Source of the DNA: Rhodophyticola porphyridii
GTDB lineage: Bacteria > Pseudomonadota > Alphaproteobacteria > Rhodobacterales > Rhodobacteraceae
DNA length: 64,000 nucleotides
Reading direction: 5' to 3'
Assembly: GCF_003688285.1 (NCBI RefSeq)
Contig: NZ_RCNT01000001.1
Span: forward strand, 744,001 to 808,000
The notes under the pieces are model-generated. The model saw only the letters and a program-made list of their open reading frames with translations. It was not told where the DNA came from and searched no databases. Made by a program: the position numbers and the translations under genes. This document shows, piece after piece, positions 18,099-27,857 of the stretch (its first letter is position 1; each line of letters begins with the position of its first letter).

Positions 18099-18812
18099 TC
18101 AGGCCAGATACTTCCGCATCAGCCGTTCGAAGACCCCGTTGAAGAAGGTCAGCAGGTCGGTGCCCTGGCTCGGGCGGAACTGATGCGGGTCCTCGGCGCC
18201 CATGACAAGCAGTCCCGGCAGGCGGCCCGCGCCGAGATCGAGGCACAGCAGGGCTTCGGATTTGATCCAGTCGGCGGCATGGCCGTAGATCACGCCGGAA
18301 CTGTCGCCCACCTGACGCAGCGTGACCGAGCGATGCGGCACATCGCGGCCCCCGGTCAGATAGCGCTCGACGAAGCCGGGGGCGACGACGGTCAGCACGT
18401 CTTCGAGCTTCTGCACCTTGGGCGCGCTTGTTTCGGTGGCTTCGGCGCTTTCCAGAACCAGCCGGATGCGATCGACCCGCAAAATCCCGGCAACATCCGT
18501 ACCGAGCGCCCTCAGAAAACCCTCGAAACCCGGTTGGTCCAGCAGGGCAAGGATCGCGCGGTGCACCTGATTGGTGCCCGAAAGGTTCTCATAGGCCGCG
18601 GCGATGACGGACCGGTGGGTATCTTCGAGACGGTCCAGCCGGTTTTCCAGCCGTTCCATCGCAATTCCGCGCATGTCGACGATGTTGCCGCCCATCTGCC
18701 GGTCATTCGCGGCAATCAAGGCGCGCATCAGATCGCGGTCTTCCAGAATAAGCTCCGGGTCGCTCAGAACCCGTTCGCGCCAATCACCCAACATGTCTGC
18801 TCGTTCGCCCAT
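18099..18812 (-). CDS. DUF484 family protein
   Basis: A 237-residue protein with a GAF-like DUF484 domain: WRERVLSDPELILEDRDLMRAL near the start and LLCLDLGAGRLPGLLVMGAED later. DUF484 genes commonly precede xerC, as here (10-bp gap), suggesting one transcript. Function is unknown; the GAF-like fold hints at ligand sensing. Confidence 0.88.
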   Translation of the reverse strand: MGERADMLGDWRERVLSDPELILEDRDLMRALIAANDRQMGGNIVDMRGIAMERLENRLDRLEDTHRSVIAAAYENLSGTNQVHRAILALLDQPGFEGFLRALGTDVAGILRVDRIRLVLESAEATETSAPKVQKLEDVLTVVAPGFVERYLTGGRDVPHRSVTLRQVGDSSGVIYGHAADWIKSEALLCLDLGAGRLPGLLVMGAEDPHQFRPSQGTDLLTFFNGVFERLMRKYLA

Positions 18813-18865
18813 GGTCTTGTCCGTGCCTCTTGGTTTTATTGATTGGCGGGGACCTTACACGATGT

Positions 18866-19519
18866 TCACAGAATTTTCTGCCCCGTTTTTTCCCAATCCT
18901 TCAGGAAGGCCTCAAGGCCCTTGTCCGTCAGCACGTGGCTGGCCATGGATTTGATCACCCCGGGCGGTGCGGTGGCCACATCGGCGCCGATCAGGGCGGC
19001 GTCCTTCATATGGTTGACCGACCGGATCGAGGCGGCAAGGATCTCCGTCTCGTATCCGTAGTTGTCATAGATCGTGCGGATATCCGCGATCAGGTCCATC
19101 CCGTCGAGGTTCAGATCGTCCAGCCGCCCGATGAACGGGCTGATGAACGTAGCCCCTGCCTTGGCCGCCAGCAACGCCTGATTGGCGGAGAAGCAGAGAG
19201 TGACGTTGACCATTCTGCCCTCTCCCGAGAGCACCTTGCAGGCCTTGAGGCCGGCCCATGTGAGCGGAACCTTGACGGTGATGTTCTCGGCGATTTCGGC
19301 CAGTTTGCGGCCCTCGGCGATCATCTCGTCCGCCTCCAGCGCAACAACCTCGGCAGAGACCGGGCCATCGACCAGATCGCAGATTTCCTTGGTCACTTCC
19401 AGAATGTCGCGGCCCGATTTCAGGATCAGCGAGGGGTTCGTGGTGACCCCATCGACCATGCCGAGATCGTTCAGTTCGGCGATTGCATCGATATCGGCGG
19501 TGTCGACAAAGAATTTCAT
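18866..19519 (-). CDS. tal: Transaldolase / fructose-6-phosphate aldolase family
   Basis: A 217-residue short-type transaldolase (TalC/FSA family). [13 protein letters not shown] opens the barrel, [13 protein letters not shown] is the substrate loop, and the Schiff-base Lys lies in [14 protein letters not shown]. Length fits the small subfamily used by many bacteria as their only transaldolase in the pentose-phosphate pathway; FSA activity cannot be separated by eye. It is divergent from priA with 75 bp between. Confidence 0.9.
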   Translation of the reverse strand: MKFFVDTADIDAIAELNDLGMVDGVTTNPSLILKSGRDILEVTKEICDLVDGPVSAEVVALEADEMIAEGRKLAEIAENITVKVPLTWAGLKACKVLSGEGRMVNVTLCFSANQALLAAKAGATFISPFIGRLDDLNLDGMDLIADIRTIYDNYGYETEILAASIRSVNHMKDAALIGADVATAPPGVIKSMASHVLTDKGLEAFLKDWEKTGQKIL

Positions 19520-19594
19520 GCGGACGGTTCCTTTCGGGTGGCAGCCGTGGTCATTTGACGATCTCTTATCGCAAGGGCCGCCAGGCGGAAAGAC

Positions 19595-21787
19595 ATGACC
19601 CGGGACTATTTCGCAGAAGGAGAGCTGGTGGGTGTTCTGACCACCGAGCCGCTGGGTCGGGCGCTTGACTACAAGGCGCCCGAAGGTGGTTGCTGGCTGG
19701 GTGCGTTTGTGGAGGTGCCGTTGGGGCCGCGCAAGGTGCTTGGAGTGGTCTGGGGGCCGGGCCGCGGCGACTGGGACAGTGCCAAGGTCCGGGCCGTGGG
19801 GCGGGTGCTGGATGTGGCCCCGATGCGCGAAGAGCTGCGCGCGTTCCTGGAAAAGGCGGGCGCCTACACGCTCACGCCGCTGCCCGCGATGCTGCGTCTG
19901 GCCACCCGCGCGCCAGGGTTGAGCGATCCGCCCTCGATGCGGAAGGTCTACCGGCTGGGCGCGGGCGCGCCCGACCGGCTGACCGATGCGCGGCGGCGCG
20001 TTATGGCCACGCTGGAGGAATATGGCGGGCTGGCCTTCACGCTGAAGGAACTGTCGGAAATGGCCGGTGTGACCTCGTCGGTCGTCAAGGGGCTCGCGGC
20101 CCATGGCGCGGTGGAGGAGGCCGACACCCCCCGCGACGCGCCCTATCTGCCGCTTGATCCTGACCGCCCGGGCAAGGAACTGACCGCCGATCAGGCCGTG
20201 GCCGCACGTGTCCTGCGGGATGCGGTGCGGTCCGGCAGCTACGGCACGACGCTGCTCAAGGGCGTCACCGGGTCGGGCAAGACCGAGGTATATCTGGAAG
20301 CGGTCGCCGACTGCCTGAAGGCGGGGCGGCAGGCGCTGGTTCTGCTGCCCGAGATCGCGCTGACATCCGAGTTTCTGACCCGGGTCGAGCAGCGTTTCGG
20401 CGCAAAGCCCGCCGAGTGGCATTCCGGCGTGACCATGACCGAACGTCGCCGTTGCTGGCGGATGCTGGGGCAGGGGGCGGCGCAACTGGTGGTCGGCGCC
20501 CGCTCGGCGCTGTTTCTGCCATTCCGCGACCTTGGCCTGATCGTCGTCGATGAGGAACACGACACCTCCTACAAGCAGGAGGACGGGGTTCTCTACAACG
20601 CGCGCGACATGGCGGTTCTGCGCGCCTCGATCAATTCGGCTCAGGTCGTGCTGGCCTCCGCCACGCCGTCGCTCGAAAGCTGGGCCAATGCGGAGGCCGG
20701 GAAATACGCCCGGCTGAACCTTGGCGCCCGGTTCGGCCAGGCGGTGCTGCCCCGGATGCAGGCGATCGATATGCGGCTGGAGGATCTGCCGGGCAATGCC
20801 TGGATCTCCCCGACCTTGCAGGGAGAGGTGAAACAGCGGCTGGACCGGGGCGAGCAGTCGCTTTTGTTCCTGAACAGGCGCGGCTATGCGCCGGTCACGA
20901 TCTGCCGGGCATGCGGGCATCAGGTGGGTTGCGACAATTGCGATGCGCGGATGGTCGAACACCGGTTCCAGAAACGGCTGATGTGTCATCAGTGCGGGGA
21001 GACCAGACCGATGCCACAGAGCTGCCCCGCCTGCAAGGCGGAGGGGAAACTGGCGCCGGTCGGGCCGGGCGTGGAGCGGCTTGCGGAGGAGGCGGCAAAG
21101 CTCTTTCCGGAGGCCAGGATCGCTGTTCTGTCCTCCGACCTGTTCGGGTCGGCCCGCGCGCTGAAAGCCCAGATCGAAGAGATCGCGCAGGGCGGGACCG
21201 ACATCATCATCGGCACGCAACTGGTCGCCAAGGGACATAATTTTCCGCGACTCACGCTGGTGGGCGTTATCGACGCGGATCTGGGACTTCAGGGGTCGGA
21301 TCTGCGCGCTGCCGAACGGACCTTCCAGCTCATGCGGCAGGTGTCGGGCCGTGCCGGGCGCGCGGACAAGCCCGGCGTCTCGCTGATGCAAACCTTCCAG
21401 CCCGAGCATCCGGTGATCCGGGCCATCCTGTCGGGTGACGAGGAAGGGTTCTGGCAGGCCGAGGCCGCCGAGCGCCAGCAGGCCGGCATGCCGCCCTATG
21501 GCCGGATGGCGGGGATCATCGTGTCGGGGCCGGATGCGGCGGCGGCCTTCGATCTCGGGACGTATCTGGCGCGCAGCGATGCGCCGCTTCGCGCGCTTGG
21601 CGCCACCGTCTACGGGCCCGCGCCGGCCCCCATCGCGCGGATCAGGGGGCGGCACCGGGTCCGGCTGCTGGTCAAGGCGCCGAAGGGCGTGGCTCTGCAA
21701 CCGGCGCTCTCGGAATGGGTCGGGGGGGTGAAGCTGAAGGGCGGATTGCGGCTGGCGGTGGATATCGACCCGCAAAGCTTCTATTGA
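19595..21787 (+). CDS. priA: Primosomal protein N' (PriA helicase)
   Basis: A 730-residue replication-restart helicase. The N-terminal 3'-DNA-binding domain is followed by Walker [15 protein letters not shown], the [10 protein letters not shown] Walker B box and ATPSLESW. The zinc-binding region has paired cysteines ([17 protein letters not shown] and [17 protein letters not shown]), and [13 protein letters not shown] is helicase motif VI. All key motifs are intact. In Rhodobacterales it is often beside transaldolase, as here. Confidence 0.95.
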   Translation: MTRDYFAEGELVGVLTTEPLGRALDYKAPEGGCWLGAFVEVPLGPRKVLGVVWGPGRGDWDSAKVRAVGRVLDVAPMREELRAFLEKAGAYTLTPLPAMLRLATRAPGLSDPPSMRKVYRLGAGAPDRLTDARRRVMATLEEYGGLAFTLKELSEMAGVTSSVVKGLAAHGAVEEADTPRDAPYLPLDPDRPGKELTADQAVAARVLRDAVRSGSYGTTLLKGVTGSGKTEVYLEAVADCLKAGRQALVLLPEIALTSEFLTRVEQRFGAKPAEWHSGVTMTERRRCWRMLGQGAAQLVVGARSALFLPFRDLGLIVVDEEHDTSYKQEDGVLYNARDMAVLRASINSAQVVLASATPSLESWANAEAGKYARLNLGARFGQAVLPRMQAIDMRLEDLPGNAWISPTLQGEVKQRLDRGEQSLLFLNRRGYAPVTICRACGHQVGCDNCDARMVEHRFQKRLMCHQCGETRPMPQSCPACKAEGKLAPVGPGVERLAEEAAKLFPEARIAVLSSDLFGSARALKAQIEEIAQGGTDIIIGTQLVAKGHNFPRLTLVGVIDADLGLQGSDLRAAERTFQLMRQVSGRAGRADKPGVSLMQTFQPEHPVIRAILSGDEEGFWQAEAAERQQAGMPPYGRMAGIIVSGPDAAAAFDLGTYLARSDAPLRALGATVYGPAPAPIARIRGRHRVRLLVKAPKGVALQPALSEWVGGVKLKGGLRLAVDIDPQSFY

Positions 21788-21858
21788 AAACCGGTTCCCT
21801 TGGCCCGCGCCCACGGCTATGAACCCGAAACCTGTCCATTTTCGGTTGAATGCTGCCA

Positions 21859-22944
21859 ATGTCCGCTCCGATCCGCCCGCAACCCGGCATCCTCGACATC
21901 GCGCTTTACAAGGGTGGTGCCAGCACCCTAGCCGGCATCGACGAGCCGCTGAAGCTCAGCTCGAACGAAAACCCGTTCGGCCCGTCCCCCAAGGCGGTGG
22001 CGGCGATGCAGGATGCGCTGGCCCAGATGCACCGCTACCCGTCCACCGATCATGCCGCGCTCAGGCAGGCTATTGCCGAGGTTCACGGCCTCGAGGCTGA
22101 CCGGATCATCATCGGCGTGGGTTCCGACGAGGTTCTGACCCTTCTTTCGCTGGCCTTCGCGGGCCCGGGCGATGAGGTGCTCTATCCCGAACACGGGTTT
22201 TCGATGTACCGGATCTTCGCCTTGTCGGCCGGGGCCACGCCCGTGGTCGCGCCGGAAAAGGACCGGACGGTGGATGTGGAGGCGCTTCTGGCCGCGGTAA
22301 CGCCGGCCACCCGGCTGATCTATCTGGCCAACCCGGCGAACCCCAGCCCGACCTTTCTGGACACCGACGCGCTGACCCGGCTGGCCGATGGCGTTCCGGC
22401 CCAGTGCCTGCTGGTTCTCGATGGCGCCTATGCGGAGTTTGCCGACGGCTATGATGGCGGTGCGACACTGGTGGAGGCGCGCGAAAACGTGGTGATGACG
22501 CGCACATTCTCCAAGATCTACGGGCTTGGCGGCCTGCGCGTGGGCTGGGGTTATGCCTCGCAGCATGTGATCGACGTGCTGAACCGTATCCGCGGACCGT
22601 TCAACATGTCTAAGGTCGCGCTGGCCGGAGCCGAGGCCGCGGTGCGCGACCGGGAATTCGTAGAGACCTGCCGCCGGATGAATGCGGAAGGCCGGGCGCG
22701 GTTGCAAGGTGGGCTGGCTCAACTTGGTATCCCGGCCGATGAAAGCCACGCCAATTTCGTGCTGGCCCGGTTCTCCGATGAGGCCGAAGCGCTGGCGGCC
22801 GATGCCCATCTGAAATCGGAGGGGATTCTGGTGCGTCTGGTCAAGGGTTACGGCTATCCCGAGGCGTTGCGGATCACAGTGGGCACGCCCGATGACGTGA
22901 CCCGCGTGCTGGATGCGATGGCCAGGTTCAAGGGGGCCTTATGA
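21859..22944 (+). CDS. hisC: Histidinol-phosphate aminotransferase
   Basis: A 361-residue class-I/II PLP aminotransferase. [14 protein letters not shown] and [13 protein letters not shown] near the start, [13 protein letters not shown] in the middle, and the PLP Lys in [19 protein letters not shown] fit HisC, which in many bacteria also serves phenylalanine/tyrosine synthesis. The next gene, a prephenate/arogenate dehydrogenase, overlaps by 4 bp (ATGA), which supports an aromatic-amino-acid role. An ATG three codons upstream (21850) is possible. Confidence 0.92.
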   Translation: MSAPIRPQPGILDIALYKGGASTLAGIDEPLKLSSNENPFGPSPKAVAAMQDALAQMHRYPSTDHAALRQAIAEVHGLEADRIIIGVGSDEVLTLLSLAFAGPGDEVLYPEHGFSMYRIFALSAGATPVVAPEKDRTVDVEALLAAVTPATRLIYLANPANPSPTFLDTDALTRLADGVPAQCLLVLDGAYAEFADGYDGGATLVEARENVVMTRTFSKIYGLGGLRVGWGYASQHVIDVLNRIRGPFNMSKVALAGAEAAVRDREFVETCRRMNAEGRARLQGGLAQLGIPADESHANFVLARFSDEAEALAADAHLKSEGILVRLVKGYGYPEALRITVGTPDDVTRVLDAMARFKGAL

Positions 22945-23876
22945 GCGTGATCTACGCCCGTGTCGCCCTGATAGGCCTTGGCCTGATTGCGGGATCCATG
23001 GCGCATGCGATGCGCCGGGCCGGGCTTGCCGGTGAGATCGTGGGTACCGCGCGCTCCGCCGAAACACGGAAGATCGCGGGCGAAATCGGCCTGTGTGACC
23101 GCGTTGTCGACACCACCGCCGAAGCTGTCCGCGACGCAGATCTGGTGGTGCTGGCTGTGCCCGTTGGCATCATGGGTGCGGTCGCGGCCGAGATTGCACC
23201 GCATCTGGCACCGGGCGCCACGCTGACCGATGTCGGGTCGGTCAAGCAGGACGTGATCGCGCAGGTCGGCCCGCATCTGACCGATGGCATCCATTTCATC
23301 CCCGGCCATCCTCTGGCGGGAACGGAGCATTCCGGCCCCCGGTCCGGCTTCGCGGAGTTGTTCGACAACCGCTATGTGCTGCTGACCCCGCCCGAGGGTA
23401 CGGATCCGTCCGCCACGGCGAAGCTGCGTGCGCTATGGGAGGGCTGTGGCGCAAATGTGGAGGAGATGGACCCCGATCACCACGATCTGGTGCTTGCCGT
23501 CACCTCGCACACTCCGCATCTCATCGCCTATACGATGGTGGGTGTCGCCGACGATCTGCGCCGCGTCACCGATAGCGAAGTGATCAAGTATTCCGCAGCG
23601 GGCTTCCGCGATTTCACCCGGATTGCCGCCAGCGATCCGACCATGTGGCGCGACGTGTTCCTGTCCAACAAGGAGGCGACACTGGAGATCCTTGGCCGCT
23701 TCACTGAGGAACTGTTCGCCCTGCAGCGGGCGATCCGCACCGGCGACGGCGATCATCTGCATGCGTATTTCACCCGCACCCGCGCCATCCGCCGTGGAAA
23801 CATCGAAGCCGGGCAGGATACCGATGCCCCCGACTTCGGACGCATCGGACAGCGCAAGGACGGGCCGGCGGAATGA
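22941..23876 (+). CDS. tyrC: Prephenate/arogenate dehydrogenase
   Basis: A 311-residue NAD(P)-dependent dehydrogenase in tyrosine synthesis. The nucleotide-binding [17 protein letters not shown] lies at the start, with later [27 protein letters not shown] and the C-terminal [20 protein letters not shown] helix. It overlaps hisC by 4 bp upstream and the extensin-like gene by 4 bp downstream, so the three form a coupled run. Prephenate versus arogenate specificity cannot be told by eye. Confidence 0.92.
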   Translation: MSVIYARVALIGLGLIAGSMAHAMRRAGLAGEIVGTARSAETRKIAGEIGLCDRVVDTTAEAVRDADLVVLAVPVGIMGAVAAEIAPHLAPGATLTDVGSVKQDVIAQVGPHLTDGIHFIPGHPLAGTEHSGPRSGFAELFDNRYVLLTPPEGTDPSATAKLRALWEGCGANVEEMDPDHHDLVLAVTSHTPHLIAYTMVGVADDLRRVTDSEVIKYSAAGFRDFTRIAASDPTMWRDVFLSNKEATLEILGRFTEELFALQRAIRTGDGDHLHAYFTRTRAIRRGNIEAGQDTDAPDFGRIGQRKDGPAE

Positions 23877-24895
23877 AGCCCGTTGCGGTGTTTCTTCTGA
23901 CCCTTTCCCTTTGCGCGCCGGCGCTGGCCCAGGCGCCCGACCGGTCCCCGCTTCCATCCCCGCGGCCCGCAACCACAGACCGCGCCGCCATCCCGCCTGG
24001 GGCCGCCGATGCGCCCCGCACCGCCCAGGTGGTGATCCGCGCAGGGGCTCATGCGCCCCGTCAGTCGCTGCGCCCGACGCAGCGGCCCGGCGGCGGCCCT
24101 GCGCCCGCGCGGACGGCGGCGGCGCAGATGGCCGCGCGCAGTGCCGCAGCCGACGCCCCCGCCGCCACGGGCGAAACCGTGCAGGTGATCGAGCGCAGCG
24201 GGCTTTTCGGCCTTGGTCGCAGAACAGTGGAGGTGCGCACCATCGCCGGGGCCACACGGCTGGCGGTGGTGCGGTCGCTCAGGCCGCAGATCCGCCCGGA
24301 TGGTCTTGAACGACAGGTCCGCGCCGCAGCCGCCAGAACCACGCCGAGCCGGGTCGCGCAGCCGGGGCGGCGCGGCTCGCTCTGCGGCAGGCCCGGTATC
24401 GTGGGAGAGACGCTTTCGCCTATCACCGGGCGAATTCAGGGTTGCGGCATCGCTGAGCCGGTGCGTGTGCGCGAGATTGACGGTGTGACGCTGAACCAGC
24501 CTGCGACCATCAATTGCGATGCGGCGCGCGCCTTGCAGGAGTGGCTCAACGAGGGTGCGATTCCGGCCGTCGGACGAACGGGCGGTGGCATCGCCTCGCT
24601 GCGTGTTGTCGCCTCCTACTCCTGCCGCACCCGCAACAGCCGCCCCGGCGCAAGGCTCAGCGAACATTCCACGGGCAATGCGATCGACATCGCGGCCATC
24701 GGGCTGGTCAACGGGCAGGAACTCTCCGTGCTGACGGATTGGCGCCGCGGCAGTACCGGGCGATTGATGCAACGCCTTCATCGCGCGGCCTGCGGCCCGT
24801 TCGGCACCGTGCTCGGCCCGAATTCGGACCGTTTCCACCAGGACCACTTCCATTTTGATGTGGCGGGCTATCGCTCGGGGCCCTATTGCCGCTAG
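23873..24895 (+). CDS. Extensin-like C-terminal domain protein, secreted
   Basis: A 340-residue protein with a signal peptide (VFLLTLSLCAPALAQA), an Ala/Pro/Arg-rich low-complexity stretch to about residue 110, and a C-terminal extensin-like (DUF882-type) domain. Its putative metal/peptidase-like residues are seen in SYSCRTRNSR, LSEHSTGNAIDIAAI and FHQDHFHFDVAGY, reminiscent of D-Ala-D-Ala carboxypeptidase/M15 folds. It is coupled to tyrC by a 4-bp overlap although functionally unrelated. A cell-envelope role is inferred. Confidence 0.85.
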   Translation: MKPVAVFLLTLSLCAPALAQAPDRSPLPSPRPATTDRAAIPPGAADAPRTAQVVIRAGAHAPRQSLRPTQRPGGGPAPARTAAAQMAARSAAADAPAATGETVQVIERSGLFGLGRRTVEVRTIAGATRLAVVRSLRPQIRPDGLERQVRAAAARTTPSRVAQPGRRGSLCGRPGIVGETLSPITGRIQGCGIAEPVRVREIDGVTLNQPATINCDAARALQEWLNEGAIPAVGRTGGGIASLRVVASYSCRTRNSRPGARLSEHSTGNAIDIAAIGLVNGQELSVLTDWRRGSTGRLMQRLHRAACGPFGTVLGPNSDRFHQDHFHFDVAGYRSGPYCR

Positions 24896-24945
24896 GGCGC
24901 GGGCCGCGCGTTTCCTACTGAGGATACCGCCGCGCCTCGCGGCGT

Positions 24946-25947
24946 CTAGCGCAACACAAGCTGCGGCGCGGTTCCGATCGGGATCGGCCCGAAAAACACC
25001 CGCTGGTTGCGGAAACTGAGCGGGGCGTCGATATCGCTCTCGCGCCCCGACAAGCCGGCGACCAGCGCCAGAACCCGCTCGATCCCGCCGCGTGTTTCCG
25101 CCGGGATCGCGCCTGCATTCACCCCCATCTCGACCATCTCGCGCCAGTTCTGGGCGCGCACGGAAATCTCCCCGGTCGGGTAACCCTCGGCATCCACATC
25201 CATCGACCCCGCAAGACGCAGTGACAGATCCCCCCAATTCGCGCTCAGATCGGCAAGATCGATGCGGGTGATGCCCGGCCGCGACTGCTCCAGCGCCGAC
25301 AGGTCCCAGGGCCGGTCAAACCCCATCACCGCATCGAAGCGCATCTGCTCCATCGCGTCGGGCAGGATGCCCGCGGGGTTCAGGACTGCCTGCAAGGGTG
25401 CGGGGGGTGTCAGACTGTTCGCTTCGAACAGGATCTCATAACTGGACTCGGCTCCGTCCTCGCGCATCATCTGGAACGTCGCGTCGGCCAGCGCCATCTG
25501 CCAGCCCTCGGTGCTGGACATGACCATCTCCGCCAGCGTGACCCGGGACTGATCGAGAGCCAGATCGCCGCCGGGGCGGACCTGCACCACCGCTTCCATG
25601 GCGCCGCTGGTGATATCCAGACGTTCGAAAGGAGAGGCGAGCGTCTGCTCCGCGGGCCAGACCGCCTCGATCCGGTGGGGTTTGTAGCTGGGCTGGGTGA
25701 TCTCGAAACGGGGCGCGATCCAGGCCCATCCGGTTTCCGGGTCGGCCAGTTCCACCTCCGTCAGGGTTGTCCGGAAGGCCATGGGATAGCCCGCCGTCTC
25801 CAGGCTCCGGTAATTCACCAGCCAGCCTTCGTTCGCCCGTGCCTCCAGCCAGGCACCCATCACCCGTTCAGTGCCATAGGCACCGGCAAACCAGATGCCC
25901 GACCAGGCCAGCCCGATGATCCCGAGGATCCAAAGCCAGACTTTCAT
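24946..25947 (-). CDS. DUF2125 domain protein, membrane-anchored
   Basis: A 333-residue protein with one N-terminal membrane segment (MKVWLWILGIIGLAWSGIWF) and a periplasmic region typical of DUF2125 (GYPMAFRTTLTEVELADPET; FDRPWDLSALEQ). DUF2125 is largely confined to alphaproteobacteria and resembles AsmA-like lipid-handling domains only loosely. The start was set at the signal anchor; a longer frame upstream lacks homology. Function unknown. It is divergent from the ChaC gene. Confidence 0.82.
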   Translation of the reverse strand: MKVWLWILGIIGLAWSGIWFAGAYGTERVMGAWLEARANEGWLVNYRSLETAGYPMAFRTTLTEVELADPETGWAWIAPRFEITQPSYKPHRIEAVWPAEQTLASPFERLDITSGAMEAVVQVRPGGDLALDQSRVTLAEMVMSSTEGWQMALADATFQMMREDGAESSYEILFEANSLTPPAPLQAVLNPAGILPDAMEQMRFDAVMGFDRPWDLSALEQSRPGITRIDLADLSANWGDLSLRLAGSMDVDAEGYPTGEISVRAQNWREMVEMGVNAGAIPAETRGGIERVLALVAGLSGRESDIDAPLSFRNQRVFFGPIPIGTAPQLVLR

Positions 25948-26019
25948 GGCCCGATCTCTCCCCTTCAAATCCGCTCCTGTCCTGCATATAGGCAAGGGGT
26001 CAGGAAAGGACCATCTCCG

Positions 26020-26562
26020 ATGTCTGATGAGCTTTGGGTTTTCGGCTATGGCTCGCTGCTCTGGCGGCCCGGGTTCGACGTGGCCGAACGCCGACTTGCG
26101 CGGCTCGATGGCTGGCACCGCAGTTTCTGCATGTCCTCGGTCCATTATCGCGGTACCGAGACCGATCCCGGCCTTGTGCTGGCGCTAGACGTTGCGGATG
26201 GTGCCTCTTGCGATGGCGTGGCGCTCAGGGTCGTGCCCGGTCAGGAAGACGCCGTACTGGCCTATCTGCGGGAACGCGAGCTGATCTCGGCGGCCTATCT
26301 GGAGGCACGCCTGCCCGTCACCTTCCATTGCGAGGGCGGGGTCGAGGCGCTGACCTATGTGATCAACCGCGATCACCGGCAATATGCAGGCGCGCTCGAT
26401 CTGGAACAGCAGGCCCGGATCATCGCCCGCGCCCATGGAAATCAGGGCGCCAACGCGGAATACCTCTACAATACCGCCGCCCATCTAAGAGAGCTTGATC
26501 TGGCCGATGCCGACATGGACTGGCTGGTCGCGCGGGTCCGGGAGCTGATCGACACCGCCTAG
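26020..26562 (+). CDS. Gamma-glutamylcyclotransferase, ChaC type
   Basis: A 180-residue ChaC-family protein expected to cleave glutathione to 5-oxoproline and Cys-Gly. VFGYGSLLWRPGFDV is the substrate-binding YGSL motif, and the general-base Glu lies in the YLRERELISAAYLEA region. An AGGAAAGGA lies about 10 nt upstream of the ATG. It is divergent from the DUF2125 gene and followed by the motor-like pair after 74 bp. Confidence 0.9.
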   Translation: MSDELWVFGYGSLLWRPGFDVAERRLARLDGWHRSFCMSSVHYRGTETDPGLVLALDVADGASCDGVALRVVPGQEDAVLAYLRERELISAAYLEARLPVTFHCEGGVEALTYVINRDHRQYAGALDLEQQARIIARAHGNQGANAEYLYNTAAHLRELDLADADMDWLVARVRELIDTA

Positions 26563-26636
26563 GTGCATGGGTGTTGGCACGCCGCCCCAAGCCTAGTAGG
26601 CTGCACGCACCCATTCAGGATGGCCAAAGACCAGCC

Positions 26637-27851
26637 ATGACGAGCAGACCAGACGGCGCCCCGGCGCCTCGTTTCACCCGACCGCTTCGGCAGATCGTAT
26701 TGATGTTGATCATCTGCGGTCTCGTCGGCTTTGGCGGCATGCTGGTTTATCCGCGCGTGGAGCCGGTGTTTCTGGCCAACCCCTATCTGAACGGCACCAT
26801 TGCCATCGTTTTCGTGGTCGGGGTTCTGGCCTGTTTCTGGCAGGTTCTGCAGCTGTTTTCCTCGGTCGCCTGGATCGAGGGTGTCGCAACTGACCGGGAC
26901 GATCACGACATGGACCGCGCCCCGCGTCTGCTGGCGCCCCTGTCCGGCGTCTTTCGCGGTCGTGGCGCGCGGATGCAGCTCACGTCCTCCTCTTCCCGCT
27001 CGATCCTCGATTCCGTCGGCGCGCGGATGGAGGAAAGCCGTGATATCACGCGCTACATCGCCAACCTTCTGATTTTTCTGGGTCTTCTGGGCACGTTCTT
27101 CGGGCTGGCGACCACCGTTCCGGCGGTGGTGGAAACGATCCGCAGCCTGCAACCGACCGAAGGCGAACAGGGAATTGCCGTCTTTGGCCGCCTGATGGAC
27201 GGGCTGGAGGACCAGTTGGGCGGTATGGGCACCGCCTTCGCCTCCTCCCTTCTGGGGCTTGCAGGCTCGCTGGTGGTGGGCCTGCTTGAGCTGTTCGCGG
27301 GCCATGGCCAGAACCGGTTCTACCGGGAGATGGAGGAATGGCTGTCCACCATCACGCGGGTCGGGTTTTCCTCTGCAGACGGGGATGGCGGAGGCGTGGA
27401 TCGGGGCGCCATCGCGACCGTGCTGGACCATATGGTGGATCAGATCGACACGCTTCAGAGCCTGTTTGCACAATCCGAAAGCCGCCGGGCGGAAACCGAG
27501 GCGCGGATGATCGACATGTCGAATTCCGTCGCCGCGCTGACCGACCGGCTTGGTCCCGGCCCTGTGGAGGCGACCGAGCGGCTGGCCGCCGCGCAGGATC
27601 GGCTCTCCGAAGTTCTGGCCGCGACACAAGGCGAAAGCGGGATCGACGCGGAAAGCCGGATGCGCCTGCGCTCCATCGACGTGCAGCTGCTGAAGATCTT
27701 CGAAGAAATGGGCGCCGGCCGGCAGGAGGAGATCAGCGTCCTGCGCAGCGATCTTCAGGAGCTGACCGAGGCCTTGCGCGCGCTTACCCGTGCCGCCTCG
27801 GACCCGGCGCCGCCACGTCGCCCGCGCCCGGCCCGCAGCGGCGGGGAGTGA
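26637..27851 (+). CDS. MotA/TolQ/ExbB-like proton-channel subunit
   Basis: A 404-residue membrane protein. Hydrophobic segments lie at about residues 20-45, 55-75, 140-170 and 195-225. The third carries FLGLLGTFFGLATTVPAVVE and the fourth GTAFASSLLGLAGSLVVGLL, the paired signature of MotA/TolQ/ExbB channels. A C-terminal cytoplasmic tail of about 170 residues is rich in Glu/Arg and likely helical or coiled. The downstream MotB-like gene starts 6 bp after its stop, so the two make a stator-like complex. No flagellar or Tol genes are nearby. The role is unknown. Confidence 0.85.
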   Translation: MTSRPDGAPAPRFTRPLRQIVLMLIICGLVGFGGMLVYPRVEPVFLANPYLNGTIAIVFVVGVLACFWQVLQLFSSVAWIEGVATDRDDHDMDRAPRLLAPLSGVFRGRGARMQLTSSSSRSILDSVGARMEESRDITRYIANLLIFLGLLGTFFGLATTVPAVVETIRSLQPTEGEQGIAVFGRLMDGLEDQLGGMGTAFASSLLGLAGSLVVGLLELFAGHGQNRFYREMEEWLSTITRVGFSSADGDGGGVDRGAIATVLDHMVDQIDTLQSLFAQSESRRAETEARMIDMSNSVAALTDRLGPGPVEATERLAAAQDRLSEVLAATQGESGIDAESRMRLRSIDVQLLKIFEEMGAGRQEEISVLRSDLQELTEALRALTRAASDPAPPRRPRPARSGGE

Positions 27852-27857
27852 CCGGCG

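Noticed and set aside
18866-21859. Very long minus-strand open frame antisense to priA, continuing from the transaldolase frame
   Set aside because: It mirrors the priA coding strand; only the transaldolase part (18866-19519) has recognisable motifs. Such frames are common in GC-rich DNA.
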